A stretch of 44,925 bases of DNA, taken from Rhodanobacteraceae bacterium. Its GTDB lineage: Bacteria; Acidobacteriota; Terriglobia; Terriglobales; Acidobacteriaceae. A program made the position numbers and the translations under genes. The notes under the pieces were generated by a model. It worked only from the letters and a program-made list of their open reading frames with translations. It was not told the origin of the DNA and ran no database searches. The stretch covers positions 1-44,925 of the forward strand of contig JANXWZ010000001.1 of the NCBI GenBank assembly GCA_025350865.1. The letters run 5' to 3'. Shown piece after piece: positions 35,061-43,150 of this stretch. Positions within the stretch are counted from its first letter, which is position 1. Every line of letters starts with the position of its first letter.

Positions 35061-35828
35061 ATGTTTACTCCCAAAGGAAAATTTGGCTGGTATGAACTGA
35101 TGACCAGTGACCCAGTAGCCGCCGGGAAGTTTTACTCAGAGGTGGTCGGATGGACCACTTCCGAAATGCCCAGTGACGGCGGAAATCCGTATACAGTATT
35201 CAATCTGGGCAATGTCGGCATCGCCGGAATGATGGCGATGGAGGGCCACTCCGCCTGGATCGGCTACATCTCGGTCGACGATGTGGATGCCCATATCGAG
35301 AAGATTGTTGAAGCCGGCGGCAAGCTCTGGAAACCTGCCACCGACGTTCCCGGGATGCTTCGCTTCGCGGTGGTGTCCGATCCGCAGGGTGCGGCGTTCG
35401 TCGTGTTTACGCCAAATCCCGCCATGCCGTCGCCTGAACGCCCTGAATCGCCGACGCCCGGCACAATCGGCTGGCACGAGCTCTACACCACTGACCTCGA
35501 AGCAGCGACGGAGTTCTACAGCACCATGTTCGGTTGGACCAAGCTCAACGACATGGACATGGGACCCATGGGCACGTACCGGCTCTTCGATCAGGGCGAC
35601 AACAAGCCTATGGGCGACGGCGGCATGATGTTGAAGTCGCCCCAGATGCCAGTGTCTGCCTGGGGCTTTTACTTCAACGTAGGCGCGATCGGTGCCGCGA
35701 TACAGCGTGTGCAGGCTGGTGGCGGAACGGTCCTCAACGGACCGATGCCGGTACCGGGCGGCGGCTGGATCATGCAGGGAATGGACCCGCAGGGGGTCAT
35801 GTTTAGCTTGGTGAGCAACAAAGAATAG
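35061..35828 (+). CDS. VOC-family protein with two glyoxalase-like domains
   Basis: The 255-residue protein has two tandem VOC domains. The first begins GKFGWYELMTSDPVAAGKFY and ends near GAAFVVFTP. The second begins GTIGWHELYTTDLEAATEFY and ends QGVMFSLVSNKE. His, Glu and Tyr residues at strand starts could supply metal ligands. Related proteins (CFP-30B type) are found across soil bacteria; substrates are mostly unknown, with roles in detoxification or antibiotic handling suggested for some. AAGGAG ten bases before the ATG at 35061 fixes the start; a GTG at 35037 is less likely. It is probably controlled by the divergent MarR protein. Confidence 0.9.
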   Translation: MFTPKGKFGWYELMTSDPVAAGKFYSEVVGWTTSEMPSDGGNPYTVFNLGNVGIAGMMAMEGHSAWIGYISVDDVDAHIEKIVEAGGKLWKPATDVPGMLRFAVVSDPQGAAFVVFTPNPAMPSPERPESPTPGTIGWHELYTTDLEAATEFYSTMFGWTKLNDMDMGPMGTYRLFDQGDNKPMGDGGMMLKSPQMPVSAWGFYFNVGAIGAAIQRVQAGGGTVLNGPMPVPGGGWIMQGMDPQGVMFSLVSNKE

Positions 35829-35932
35829 GCACGGTCGCAAAGTTGACAAAACACGACCGGGCCAGCGGCGATGATTGCCCTGGTCCGGTCTTCCTGTCTC
35901 AGCGTTATGCCTTCGGCCAGCCAGGAAGCAGA

Positions 35933-35938
35933 TAAGAT
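35933..35938 (+). promoter_or_regulatory. Candidate -10 box, leaderless start
   Basis: TAAGAT, then ATTGCG (six bases), then the ATG at 35945. No Shine-Dalgarno sequence is present. Confidence 0.5.
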
Positions 35939-35944
35939 ATTGCG

Positions 35945-36622
35945 ATGGGCACTGCGCAACAGGTGCGATTTCGCACGCGACTTTATCGGCACCATGCACC
36001 CCTTTTTCTTGCCTGTGTGATCAGCGTGACCGGGCTATATGTGACACGGCCTTATAAAGATGCAGTGTCGAAGCTTAGCTTCGCGACAGCGTATCCAGCC
36101 CTGGTCCTGCTGGTATTCACGCTGTTGATCGGGCCGTGGAATTTGCTGCGCAGGCAGCGCATGCCGACTTCCAGCGACTGGCGCCGCGATGTCGGCATTT
36201 GGGCCGGCATTCTCGGATTGCTCCATGCCGTGATTGGCCAAAATGTCCATCTCCGCGGGCGGCCGTGGCTCTATTACGTGTACGAACACCGCCTGCACGG
36301 TCCGACGGGGCTTCGGCATGATCTGTTTGGCTTCAACAACTTCACCGGTCTGGTCGCGACATTCGTCTTGCTTGCCCTGTTCGCAACGTCAAACGACTGG
36401 TCGCTGCGTCGCCTTGGCACTCCCGCATGGAAGCGGCTCCAGCGTTGGAATTACCTCTGCTTCGCGTTATCCGCGGCGCATGCCATCGGGTACCAGGCGA
36501 TGGAGAAGCAGAAGGTTGGGTTCGAGATTGCGGCGGCGTCCTGCATCGGCGTCACCCTGCTGCTGCAGGGCGCGGGCTATATCCTGCGACGTCGCGAAGT
36601 AGCTGCCCGGGTGGCGGCGTGA
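35945..36622 (+). CDS. Ferric-reductase-like transmembrane protein (YedZ/MsrQ-like)
   Basis: The 225-residue protein has six predicted membrane helices: APLFLACVISVTGLYV, YPALVLLVFTLLIGPW, VGIWAGILGLLHAVIGQN, TGLVATFVLLALF, LCFALSAAHAIGYQ and IGVTLLLQGAGYIL. Histidines inside helices three and five (GLLHAV, SAAHAIGYQ) are positioned to bind heme, as in the ferric reductase-like domain of YedZ/MsrQ and FRE proteins. No flavin or NAD domain is attached, so electrons would come from a partner. MsrP, the usual MsrQ partner, is not in the window. It stands alone, with serA 49 bases downstream on the same strand. Confidence 0.78.
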   Translation: MGTAQQVRFRTRLYRHHAPLFLACVISVTGLYVTRPYKDAVSKLSFATAYPALVLLVFTLLIGPWNLLRRQRMPTSSDWRRDVGIWAGILGLLHAVIGQNVHLRGRPWLYYVYEHRLHGPTGLRHDLFGFNNFTGLVATFVLLALFATSNDWSLRRLGTPAWKRLQRWNYLCFALSAAHAIGYQAMEKQKVGFEIAAASCIGVTLLLQGAGYILRRREVAARVAA

Positions 36623-36671
36623 GCGAAGGATCATCGCAGAGAGTGCCTTTGCGGATAAACTAGGGACACTC

Positions 36672-38285
36672 ATGAAGATCGTCCTCGCAGAGAAAGTCTC
36701 CCCCGCAACCCTCGCCCTCCTCGTAAAAGAACCCGGCTGGAACTGCGTCACTGCCGACAAGATCACGGACCTGAAGGCAGAACTCGCCGACGCCGACGCT
36801 CTGATCGTCCGCTCTGCGGTGCAGGCTGACGCGGCTTTGATCGAGGCCGCGCCGAAGCTGCGCATCATCGGCCGGGCGGGCGTCGGTGTGGACAACATCG
36901 ATACCGCAGCCGCTACTCATGCCGGCATCGTGGTGATGAACACACCGGGCGCGAACGCAGTCGCTGTGGCGGAGCTGACGCTTGGGCTGATGATCGCGAT
37001 GTGCCGGTCGATTCCGCGTGCGAACGAGACGATGCACGCCGGCAAGTGGGACAAGAAGTCACTGCAAGGTCTGGAACTCCGCGGCAAGACGCTCGGTATT
37101 GTTGGGCTTGGGCGGATCGGGCTTGAAGTCGCCCGACGCGCCGCAGCCTTTGGCATGGAACTGGTCGCTTACGATCCGTTTATCGCGCCGGTGATCGCCC
37201 GCGAGAACGGCGTCACTCTTGCCAACCTCGACGATGTCTTCCGCCACTCCGACTACCTGACGCTCCACGTCGGGCTGACGGCGCAGACCGAAGGCATGAT
37301 CAATGCGACGTCGATCGCAATCATGAAGCCCGGTGTCCGCATCGTGAACTGCGCCCGCGGTGAACTGATCGTTGATGCCGCACTCGCCGACGCACTCAAG
37401 TCCGGCAAGGTCGCAGGTGCCGCGCTGGACGTGTTCCACCAAGAACCGCTCAAGGACTCGCCCTACTTTGCGCTGCCCAATGTGCTGCTCTCTCCGCACA
37501 TCGCCGGCGCAACGGACGAGGCGCAGGAAGCGATCGGCATCCAGCTTGCGACGCAGGTCCGCGACTACCTCAAGCTCGGCGTCGTTCAGAATGCCGTCAA
37601 CCTGCCATCGCTTTCGCATGAGGAGTACCTCGAAGTCGCACCCTACATTGAGATGGCGTCGCGGCTTGGGCACTTCCTCTCGCATTCCACCCCGGGGCAA
37701 TTGGAGAATATCCAGATCACGTACTCGGGCCGCATCGCACAGGGCAAGACAGATTTGATTCGCAACGCGGCTATCGCGGGCATCTTCGCGGATACGGAAG
37801 GCGAGAACAGCGTCAACCGCATCAACGCGGCAGCGATTGCGCAGGAGCGCGGCATCCGCATCCAGGAAGACAAGAAGGAATTCGTCAGCGGCGGCTCGGG
37901 CTCGGTGCTGAAGCTCACGCTTCACTCCTCGGACGGCGATAGCGCGGCGTCGGCAACGGTGCTGCATGGAACTTCGCCGCGCCTGCTTACCTATGACGGC
38001 ATCGACATTGAGGCGCCGCTGAATGGAACGCTGGTCGTCATCCGTAACCACGACGTTCCCGGCGTAGTCGGGCGGATCGGTACCATTCTGGGCGAGCATC
38101 AGATCAACATTGCCAACTTTGCGCTCGGGCGGAGCACGCGTTCGCAGAAAATTCCACAGGGGCAGGCGCTCGCTGTCGTCCAGATCGACGTGCCTAGCGC
38201 GCACGATGCCGCACCTGCATTAGCCGCGCTGAAGGCCGTGGAGGCGATTGCCAGTGTGCGTCTGGTCGAGCTGGGAGAGGCGTAA
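36672..38285 (+). CDS. serA: D-3-phosphoglycerate dehydrogenase SerA (long type)
   Basis: This is the first enzyme of serine synthesis, oxidising 3-phosphoglycerate with NAD+. At 537 residues it is the long form with four domains. The nucleotide-binding motif GLGRIG is at 145-150. The catalytic triad is Arg229 (NCARGEL), Glu258 (DVFHQEPL) and His276 (LSPHIAGAT). A regulatory/intervening domain spans about 320-450. The C-terminal ACT domain (VVIRNHDVPGVVGRIGTIL, then HQINIANFALGR) is the usual site of serine feedback inhibition. AGGGA and a TAAACT ten bases before the ATG mark the start region. The class V aminotransferase at 17896 could supply the next step but is unlinked. Confidence 0.97.
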   Translation: MKIVLAEKVSPATLALLVKEPGWNCVTADKITDLKAELADADALIVRSAVQADAALIEAAPKLRIIGRAGVGVDNIDTAAATHAGIVVMNTPGANAVAVAELTLGLMIAMCRSIPRANETMHAGKWDKKSLQGLELRGKTLGIVGLGRIGLEVARRAAAFGMELVAYDPFIAPVIARENGVTLANLDDVFRHSDYLTLHVGLTAQTEGMINATSIAIMKPGVRIVNCARGELIVDAALADALKSGKVAGAALDVFHQEPLKDSPYFALPNVLLSPHIAGATDEAQEAIGIQLATQVRDYLKLGVVQNAVNLPSLSHEEYLEVAPYIEMASRLGHFLSHSTPGQLENIQITYSGRIAQGKTDLIRNAAIAGIFADTEGENSVNRINAAAIAQERGIRIQEDKKEFVSGGSGSVLKLTLHSSDGDSAASATVLHGTSPRLLTYDGIDIEAPLNGTLVVIRNHDVPGVVGRIGTILGEHQINIANFALGRSTRSQKIPQGQALAVVQIDVPSAHDAAPALAALKAVEAIASVRLVELGEA

Positions 38286-38525
38286 CCGACACAATCCAAG
38301 GGGAATAGAGGAAATTCCGGGGAAGATTAAAATGGCGGCAATCGCCGCAACTGTTCGTCGCAACCGGTGTTTGTTGTCTGAATAGGTTCAAAAGAAGAAC
38401 TGCTTCCATACTGTTTATCGTTATCGCCCGCTACGCGTCTTTCGTCGTCTTATTGGATAACCAGAAAGAAATCGGTTATTTCACCATGCGGCGTCCAGGG
38501 TAAGGGCAGTCGCACCGGAGGGAAG
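38286..38525. other. Intergenic region, no gene seen
   Basis: These 240 bases separate serA from the glycosyltransferase. They hold a small hairpin GCGGC-AATC-GCCGC (38335-38348) without a T-run and an AT-richer stretch around 38390-38460. GGAGG at 38517-38521 is the ribosome site of the next gene. No convincing RNA gene was recognised. Confidence 0.5.
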
Positions 38526-39752
38526 TTGCTGCCGCCACTCACATTGACCATTGCGGATTTCCTCGACGAGACCTCGACCCTTCCAGTGACAGCTCTGCGT
38601 TGCTCACCATTGGACCTGGCGGTTGTGCTTCCTACCTTCAACGAGCGAGAGAATATACCCCTCGTCATAGCGCGCCTGACCGAAGCGCTTCGCGGGCTGG
38701 CGTGGGAAGCCATCTTCGTCGACGACGATTCTCCCGACGGAACGGCCGAGGTGATTGCCGCACATGCCCGCTGGGATTCGCGCATCCGGGTGATCCACCG
38801 CATCGGCCGGCGTGGACTCTCGTCGGCCTGCATCGAGGGCATGATGGCGACTTCCGCCCCTGTGGTCGCGGTGATGGACGCCGATCTGCAGCACGACGAG
38901 ACGATCCTGCCGAAGATGCTGGGCCGCCTGCGCGCGGAGTCGCTCGATGTGGTGGTCGGGACACGCAACTCCGACGGCGGCAGCATGGGAGAATTTGGGC
39001 AGTGGCGTGTGATGTTGAGCCGACTCGGCCGCAGGGTGAGTCAATCCGTCTGCGGTTGCACTCTCACCGACCCGATGAGCGGCATTTTCGTGATGCGGCG
39101 CAGCTTCCTGCTGGACGTGGTGCGCGATCTGCAGGGCGGCGGATTTAAGATTCTTGTCGACGTGCTGGCATCCAGTTCGGTTCCGGTGCGGATTGCAGAG
39201 GTTGGGTACACGTTCGGCGCGCGGCGACATGGCGAGAGCAAGCTCAACGTCGTCGTCGGCATCGAGTACGTCTTGCTGGTGTTGAACAAGCGGCTGGGTA
39301 GAATCCTGCCCTTGCATCTTGCCCTCTACATGCTGGTGGGGGTGGTCGGTCTGGTCACGCACCTGGCGATCTTCCTTGTTCTCAGCCACTTCGTAACCAA
39401 GAGCTTTGTTGCCGCGCAGGTGGTCGCCACGTTTGTCGCGATGGTGGAGAACTTCCTGCTGAACAACATGCTGACCTTCCGCAGCCGTGGCCTGCACGGT
39501 GCGGAGATGCTGACCGGCGCGGCGCGCTTTGTCGCGGCCTGCTCGTTCGGGGCGTGGGCGAACATCATCTTTGCGCGGGCGTTGTGGCAGTCCGGCGTTG
39601 AATGGTACGTGGCCGGAGCAGCCGGAATCGTACTCGGTTCAGTCTGGAATCTCTCCGTCAGCAGCGTATTCACGTGGGGAATGCTGCGCCGGAGCCCGCG
39701 TCGTGAATCGGTCGAAGAGGTTTTGGTCAGCGACATTGAGGTTTCGGGTTGA
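38526..39752 (+). CDS. Dolichol-phosphate-mannose-synthase-like glycosyltransferase with GtrA domain
   Basis: The 408-residue fusion has a GT2 catalytic domain: LAVVLPTFNERENIPLVIAR (31-50), nucleotide-binding VDDDSPDGTAE (65-75), metal-binding MDADLQHDETILPK (117-130) and the MSGIFVMRR and RRHGESKLNV motifs typical of DPM1-like enzymes. It makes polyprenyl-phosphate sugars, usually mannose or glucose, on the cytoplasmic face. From about 265 a four-helix GtrA-like domain follows (LYMLVGVVGLVTHLAIFLVL onward), which may flip the product. The start is a TTG at 38526 with GGAGG five bases upstream. Its stop overlaps the TTG start of the next gene (TTGA), a membrane mannosyltransferase that could use the product. 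Confidence 0.93.
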   Translation: MLPPLTLTIADFLDETSTLPVTALRCSPLDLAVVLPTFNERENIPLVIARLTEALRGLAWEAIFVDDDSPDGTAEVIAAHARWDSRIRVIHRIGRRGLSSACIEGMMATSAPVVAVMDADLQHDETILPKMLGRLRAESLDVVVGTRNSDGGSMGEFGQWRVMLSRLGRRVSQSVCGCTLTDPMSGIFVMRRSFLLDVVRDLQGGGFKILVDVLASSSVPVRIAEVGYTFGARRHGESKLNVVVGIEYVLLVLNKRLGRILPLHLALYMLVGVVGLVTHLAIFLVLSHFVTKSFVAAQVVATFVAMVENFLLNNMLTFRSRGLHGAEMLTGAARFVAACSFGAWANIIFARALWQSGVEWYVAGAAGIVLGSVWNLSVSSVFTWGMLRRSPRRESVEEVLVSDIEVSG

Positions 39753-40972
39753 GCCTGGTGCAGCGCGAAGCAACGACCGAACGACTCGCCAACAACCGCA
39801 TCCTGATAGGTTTCTGGATAGTTGTCATCCTGGCGGTGGCGTGCTGTCTCCCGCTCGCCTCCACAAGCTGGGATGTGCGTGTCTATAAGGCCGCCATCGA
39901 CTCACTTCATGTGGGCCATGATCCGTACGCCGATGCGATGGCGATCCAGCGGGCCTACCACGCCAAGGCAATGCTGAATGCCAACGGCGACCCGCCGTAC
40001 AGCTACGTCTACTCGCCCATTACGCTGCCGCTGGTCGGCCTAATTGGGGCGCTTCCCTTCTGGCTGAGCGGCAGCGTGTACTGGCTGTTGTACGTCCTGG
40101 GCGTATTCGGGCAGATGTGGTTCGCAATCCAGTTCACCGAGGGCAAGGAGCGGAAGTTCTTTCTGTATCTTGCGCTGGTTTCAGCTTTCTTTCCCGGAAT
40201 GCTGGAGAACGGCACAGTACTGGGTGGAAATATTGCCTACGTTCTGTACGCAGCGGTATTGCTGTGCGCGCTGCTGGGTTGGCGGCGCGGCAACTGGAAC
40301 TGGTTTTACGTCGCGACGCTGGCGGCCTCGTGCGTCAAAGCTCCGCTGCTCAGCCTGGTGGTGATTCCGCTGCTCTCCGCGAGGAAGCAATGGATTCCCG
40401 CTGGTCTGACAGCCGCTGCGGGAGTGGCGCTGTTCGCCATGCAGCCCTTCGTCTGGCCGACGCTGTTCCGGAACTACCTGCATGCGGTGGACCTGCAATT
40501 TCTCTTCAACCGCGACTTCGGATGCAGCCCGGCGGGCCTGTTCAGCGATGTGCTTTACAACCACGGCATTGCGTATTCGCCCGGCGGCATCATTTTTTAC
40601 TTTGGCTATGCTCTCCCATTGCTGGGGCTGCTATGGTATCTGTCGCGCCGTTTCCTCAGCGGACAATTCACGCTGGAGCAGTGGGTTCCGGTGCTGCTGA
40701 CGGGAGTGATCCTGCTGAACCCGCGCATCATGGAGTACGACGTCGCACCGGTAACTCTGCTGATGACGCTGATCGCCTGGCGCTTCTTCGCACGGTTTAC
40801 TTCTACGACGAAGACCATTGTCTGCCTCGCGATTCTGTTCGCGGTGACGAACGGCATTGCCGCCTTCGGCTGGTACATCCGCAAACTGGTCGATGGACCG
40901 TTGCTGGTGGTTGTGTTCGCGGTGGGATGCTGGATGCTGTTGCGACCCACAGTCAGGGTTTGTGAGGCTTAA
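39749..40972 (+). CDS. GT87-type (DUF2029) polyprenyl-sugar membrane glycosyltransferase
   Basis: The 407-residue membrane protein has about ten helices. The first loop after helix one carries the acidic residue Asp42 in STSWDVRVYKAAIDSLHVGH, then DPYADAMAIQRAYHAK and the PPYSYVYSPITLPLVG motif seen in GT87 proteins such as mycobacterial PimE-like mannosyltransferases. LENGTVLGGNIAYVLYAAVL and LASCVKAPLLSL are also typical. It would use a polyprenyl-phosphate sugar on the outer face of the inner membrane. Translational coupling (TTGA overlap) to the DPM-like/GtrA gene makes a donor-synthesis plus transfer pair likely; the acceptor is unknown. Confidence 0.85.
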   Translation: MSLVQREATTERLANNRILIGFWIVVILAVACCLPLASTSWDVRVYKAAIDSLHVGHDPYADAMAIQRAYHAKAMLNANGDPPYSYVYSPITLPLVGLIGALPFWLSGSVYWLLYVLGVFGQMWFAIQFTEGKERKFFLYLALVSAFFPGMLENGTVLGGNIAYVLYAAVLLCALLGWRRGNWNWFYVATLAASCVKAPLLSLVVIPLLSARKQWIPAGLTAAAGVALFAMQPFVWPTLFRNYLHAVDLQFLFNRDFGCSPAGLFSDVLYNHGIAYSPGGIIFYFGYALPLLGLLWYLSRRFLSGQFTLEQWVPVLLTGVILLNPRIMEYDVAPVTLLMTLIAWRFFARFTSTTKTIVCLAILFAVTNGIAAFGWYIRKLVDGPLLVVVFAVGCWMLLRPTVRVCEA

Positions 40973-41009
40973 TCTGCGGATGGGTTAAACTACTTACAGG
41001 AACCCCATC

Positions 41010-41315
41010 ATGCCGCTTTACGAGTACGAATGCACCGCGTGCCATAAGCACACTGAAAAGATCCAGAAGTTTTCCGATCCGGAGATCACGACCTGCCCCC
41101 ATTGCGGCGGAGAGTTGAAGCGCGTCATCTCCGCGCCTGCTTTCTCGATGAAGGGCGGCGGATGGTACGCGGACGGCTACGCCTCGGCTAAACCCGCAGC
41201 AGCATCGGGCGATACTCCTGCGGCAGCGGCCAGCGCGCCTACGGCCGCACCCGCTGCGGCGCCGGCCAGCGCTCCGGCAGCGGCAACAACGTCTTCCTCT
41301 TCATCTGACAAATAG
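41010..41315 (+). CDS. FmdB-family zinc-ribbon protein
   Basis: The 101-residue protein starts MPLYEYECTACHKHTEKIQK and binds one zinc through Cys8, Cys11, Cys29 and Cys32 (TTCPHCGG). FSMKGGGWYADGY, another family marker, follows. The last 45 residues are a low-complexity Ala/Pro/Ser tail. FmdB-type proteins are linked to expression of some amidase genes, but their general role is uncertain. AGGA lies upstream, with a TAAACT 18 bases before the ATG. It is convergent with the short basic protein gene, 4 bases away. Confidence 0.93.
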   Translation: MPLYEYECTACHKHTEKIQKFSDPEITTCPHCGGELKRVISAPAFSMKGGGWYADGYASAKPAAASGDTPAAAASAPTAAPAAAPASAPAAATTSSSSSDK

Positions 41316-41319
41316 ATCG

Positions 41320-41514
41320 TTAGCGGTCCGATGCGGTTGGAACTTTCGCTCCGGCTTTGCGAGCCTCGGACAAGCCGATGGCGATTGCTTGTTTGGGGTT
41401 CGTCACCTTTTGCCCGCTGCCGCTCTTCAGCTTGCCCGCCTTCATCTCGCGCTCGACGCTCTTGCCCGCCGCCGGGCCGAACTTGGTGCTGGAACTTTTC
41501 TTCGCTGTGGCCAT
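41320..41514 (-). CDS. Small basic DUF6496-like protein
   Basis: The 64-residue Lys/Ala-rich protein includes KFGPAAGKSVEREMKAGKLK, then SGSGQKVTNPKQAIAIGLSE and ARKAGAKVP. This is the DUF6496-like pattern (often in larger Lys-rich proteins of unknown, possibly DNA-binding, role). GGAGG six bases before the ATG at 41514 fixes the start; the frame extends to 41565 without resemblance. It probably belongs to no operon, though the envelope gene at 41569-43053 is upstream on the same strand with 54 bases between. Confidence 0.78.
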   Translation of the reverse strand: MATAKKSSSTKFGPAAGKSVEREMKAGKLKSGSGQKVTNPKQAIAIGLSEARKAGAKVPTASDR

Positions 41515-41568
41515 GTTGCCTCCGCACTGTTGGAGATTCAGGCCTGGCGAAGCGTTGTCTGGCACAGG

Positions 41569-43053
41569 CTAAACGGTGCGTTTCCACCAGCGTTTGCGGA
41601 AGAAGGCGGCAGCTGAGAGCAGTATCCCGATCAGAAAGCTGGCCAGCTTGAAGCTACGCCACCAGGCTACATTCGTCCGCTCCAGGTTTCCTGCGGTCCA
41701 CGCCTGATGGACAGCGACGAGATCGACGCCAAGGCCAGGGATTGCAACCGTAGCGAGCTCTGCGTCCGATGAGCCAACCGGCAGCGATCCAAAGATTCGC
41801 TCCACTTCCGGCGGCTTCCCGTCTCGATCTTTTGGCAACCGCCGAATCAGATCGTTGATCTCCGCGTCGCGTGGATCGGTGAAGAGACGCATATCGGCAG
41901 TGTTGGGGAAGAGCGTGGTCTTGCCGGTCATCTTCATTTCCACTGCGGCGGCGACATCCTGACAGACACCGAAGGCGTAGTAGCCGTCGAAGGGCGTGTC
42001 AGGGTGAGCCTGATGCAGGCGCACGTAAGTCCGCGTCATCTGGCCGAAGAGCCGCGTGATCTCGAGCGCATCCGGACCGGTGAAGGTGTGGGCGTCGCGC
42101 TTCATCACCCACGACTGGTCGAGCTCGTCCATGGTGCGGAACTCGGCTTTGCCGTCGATGCCGAAGTAGAAAGACACGTCTGCGTTGAGCAGAGGGCCGC
42201 GAATGTGCCACTCGTATTCTGCGTGAGACACCGGCACAAGCAGGGGGCGGTTCGTTCCGGGAACGAGAATTTGGGTGTCCACGAAGAACGGCATCATGAC
42301 GTTCTGGCCGTGCCAATGCAGGTGGCCGAAGTTGGCGAAGAAACGCGAATCGGTCACCGTGACGCTCTGGCCCGTGCGAGCGATGGCCTCGATCAGTTCC
42401 TCTGGTGTTGAGGGCGTTCGCTCGTCGTTCCAGAAGACGTTGGCAGGAGAGACACCATCAAGGCCATTGGCAGCGAGCCGGTTGAGCGCGTAAGCGAGGC
42501 GCTGCGAGTCGGGGTGGGTGGCGGCCAGCGGGCTGGGGCCGTCGGGGCGGGTTACGCCGTAGCCGAGCTGCTTTGCCGGGTCATCGACGGAGAAGCTGGG
42601 GAGCGTCGACGGCTGGCGGAAGTCGACCAGGGTGCCGGCGGAGTTGAGGGCGTAGGGCCCGACGTCGAGGTACTTCGCCAGCAACTCCTTTGCCCTGGGG
42701 CTGTCATTGTCGCCACGGAGGCGGCTGACAGCACCAACTGTGGGGGTGATGGAAGACATGGTCCAGCCGGGAAAGCGGTCGAGGCCGGCCCAGTCCTTGC
42801 CGACGATGAGCTTGCGCAGGTGGTCGACGAGATCGGGCGTGAGCATGGCAGCGCCGCTCTTCTGGTCGCCACCTTCAAGTTGCTTGAGGAAGGCTTCGGT
42901 GAATCCGGGGTTGGCGGAGAGCTCGCGCATCATCTGCGAGAGGGTGACCGTGTTGGGCGGGAGAGTGCCGGGTTGGAGATTGCGGGCTGGTGCTGCGAGT
43001 TCCATCGCTGAAGCCATCGCAATCACCGTAAGCCCGAGGCGGAGAAGCTGCAT
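41569..43053 (-). CDS. Unknown exported protein with C-terminal membrane anchor
   Basis: The 494-residue protein has a signal-like N-terminus (MQLLRLGLTVIAMASAMELA) and a single hydrophobic segment at about 472-485 followed by FRKRWWKR. It is therefore probably held in the inner membrane with a large periplasmic domain. The middle contains FFANFGHLHWHGQNVMMPFF with three spaced histidines (244, 246, 248). VSHAEYEWHIRG and DVSFYFGIDGKAEF follow, which together could build a metal site. It resembles no family I can name; HWHG also occurs in multicopper oxidases but the other copper motifs are absent. A TAGCAT 12 bases before the ATG suggests a short leader. It lies 97 bases after gatB on the same strand. 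Confidence 0.7.
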   Translation of the reverse strand: MQLLRLGLTVIAMASAMELAAPARNLQPGTLPPNTVTLSQMMRELSANPGFTEAFLKQLEGGDQKSGAAMLTPDLVDHLRKLIVGKDWAGLDRFPGWTMSSITPTVGAVSRLRGDNDSPRAKELLAKYLDVGPYALNSAGTLVDFRQPSTLPSFSVDDPAKQLGYGVTRPDGPSPLAATHPDSQRLAYALNRLAANGLDGVSPANVFWNDERTPSTPEELIEAIARTGQSVTVTDSRFFANFGHLHWHGQNVMMPFFVDTQILVPGTNRPLLVPVSHAEYEWHIRGPLLNADVSFYFGIDGKAEFRTMDELDQSWVMKRDAHTFTGPDALEITRLFGQMTRTYVRLHQAHPDTPFDGYYAFGVCQDVAAAVEMKMTGKTTLFPNTADMRLFTDPRDAEINDLIRRLPKDRDGKPPEVERIFGSLPVGSSDAELATVAIPGLGVDLVAVHQAWTAGNLERTNVAWWRSFKLASFLIGILLSAAAFFRKRWWKRTV

Positions 43054-43091
43054 ATAGGGACTCTGATGCTAAAGACAAGGCATGATCTTCC

Positions 43092-43117
43092 AGCTGTGAG
43101 CTTAAGAGCTGTGAGCT
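43092..43117. repeat. Short direct repeat AGCTGTGAGCT
   Basis: AGCTGTGAGCT occurs twice, at 43092-43102 and 43107-43117, in the gap between gatB and the unknown envelope gene. AGCT at both ends of each unit makes the region partly palindromic. It could be a regulatory site or a fragment of a dispersed repeat. Confidence 0.5.
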
Positions 43118-43150
43118 GACAGCCTAAGACAGGTCATTCTCTCTGCTGTG

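Noticed and set aside
37059-38204. Minus-strand frame of 381 codons
   Set aside because: Antisense to serA, Arg-rich and without any recognisable domain.
38604-39497. Long minus-strand frame of 297 codons
   Set aside because: It lies antisense to the well-supported GT2/GtrA gene and its translation has no family features; high GC creates such shadows.
42290-42330. Multicopper oxidase from the HWHG motif
   Set aside because: The other copper-binding motifs (HxH, HCH, C-terminal HCHxxxH) are absent.
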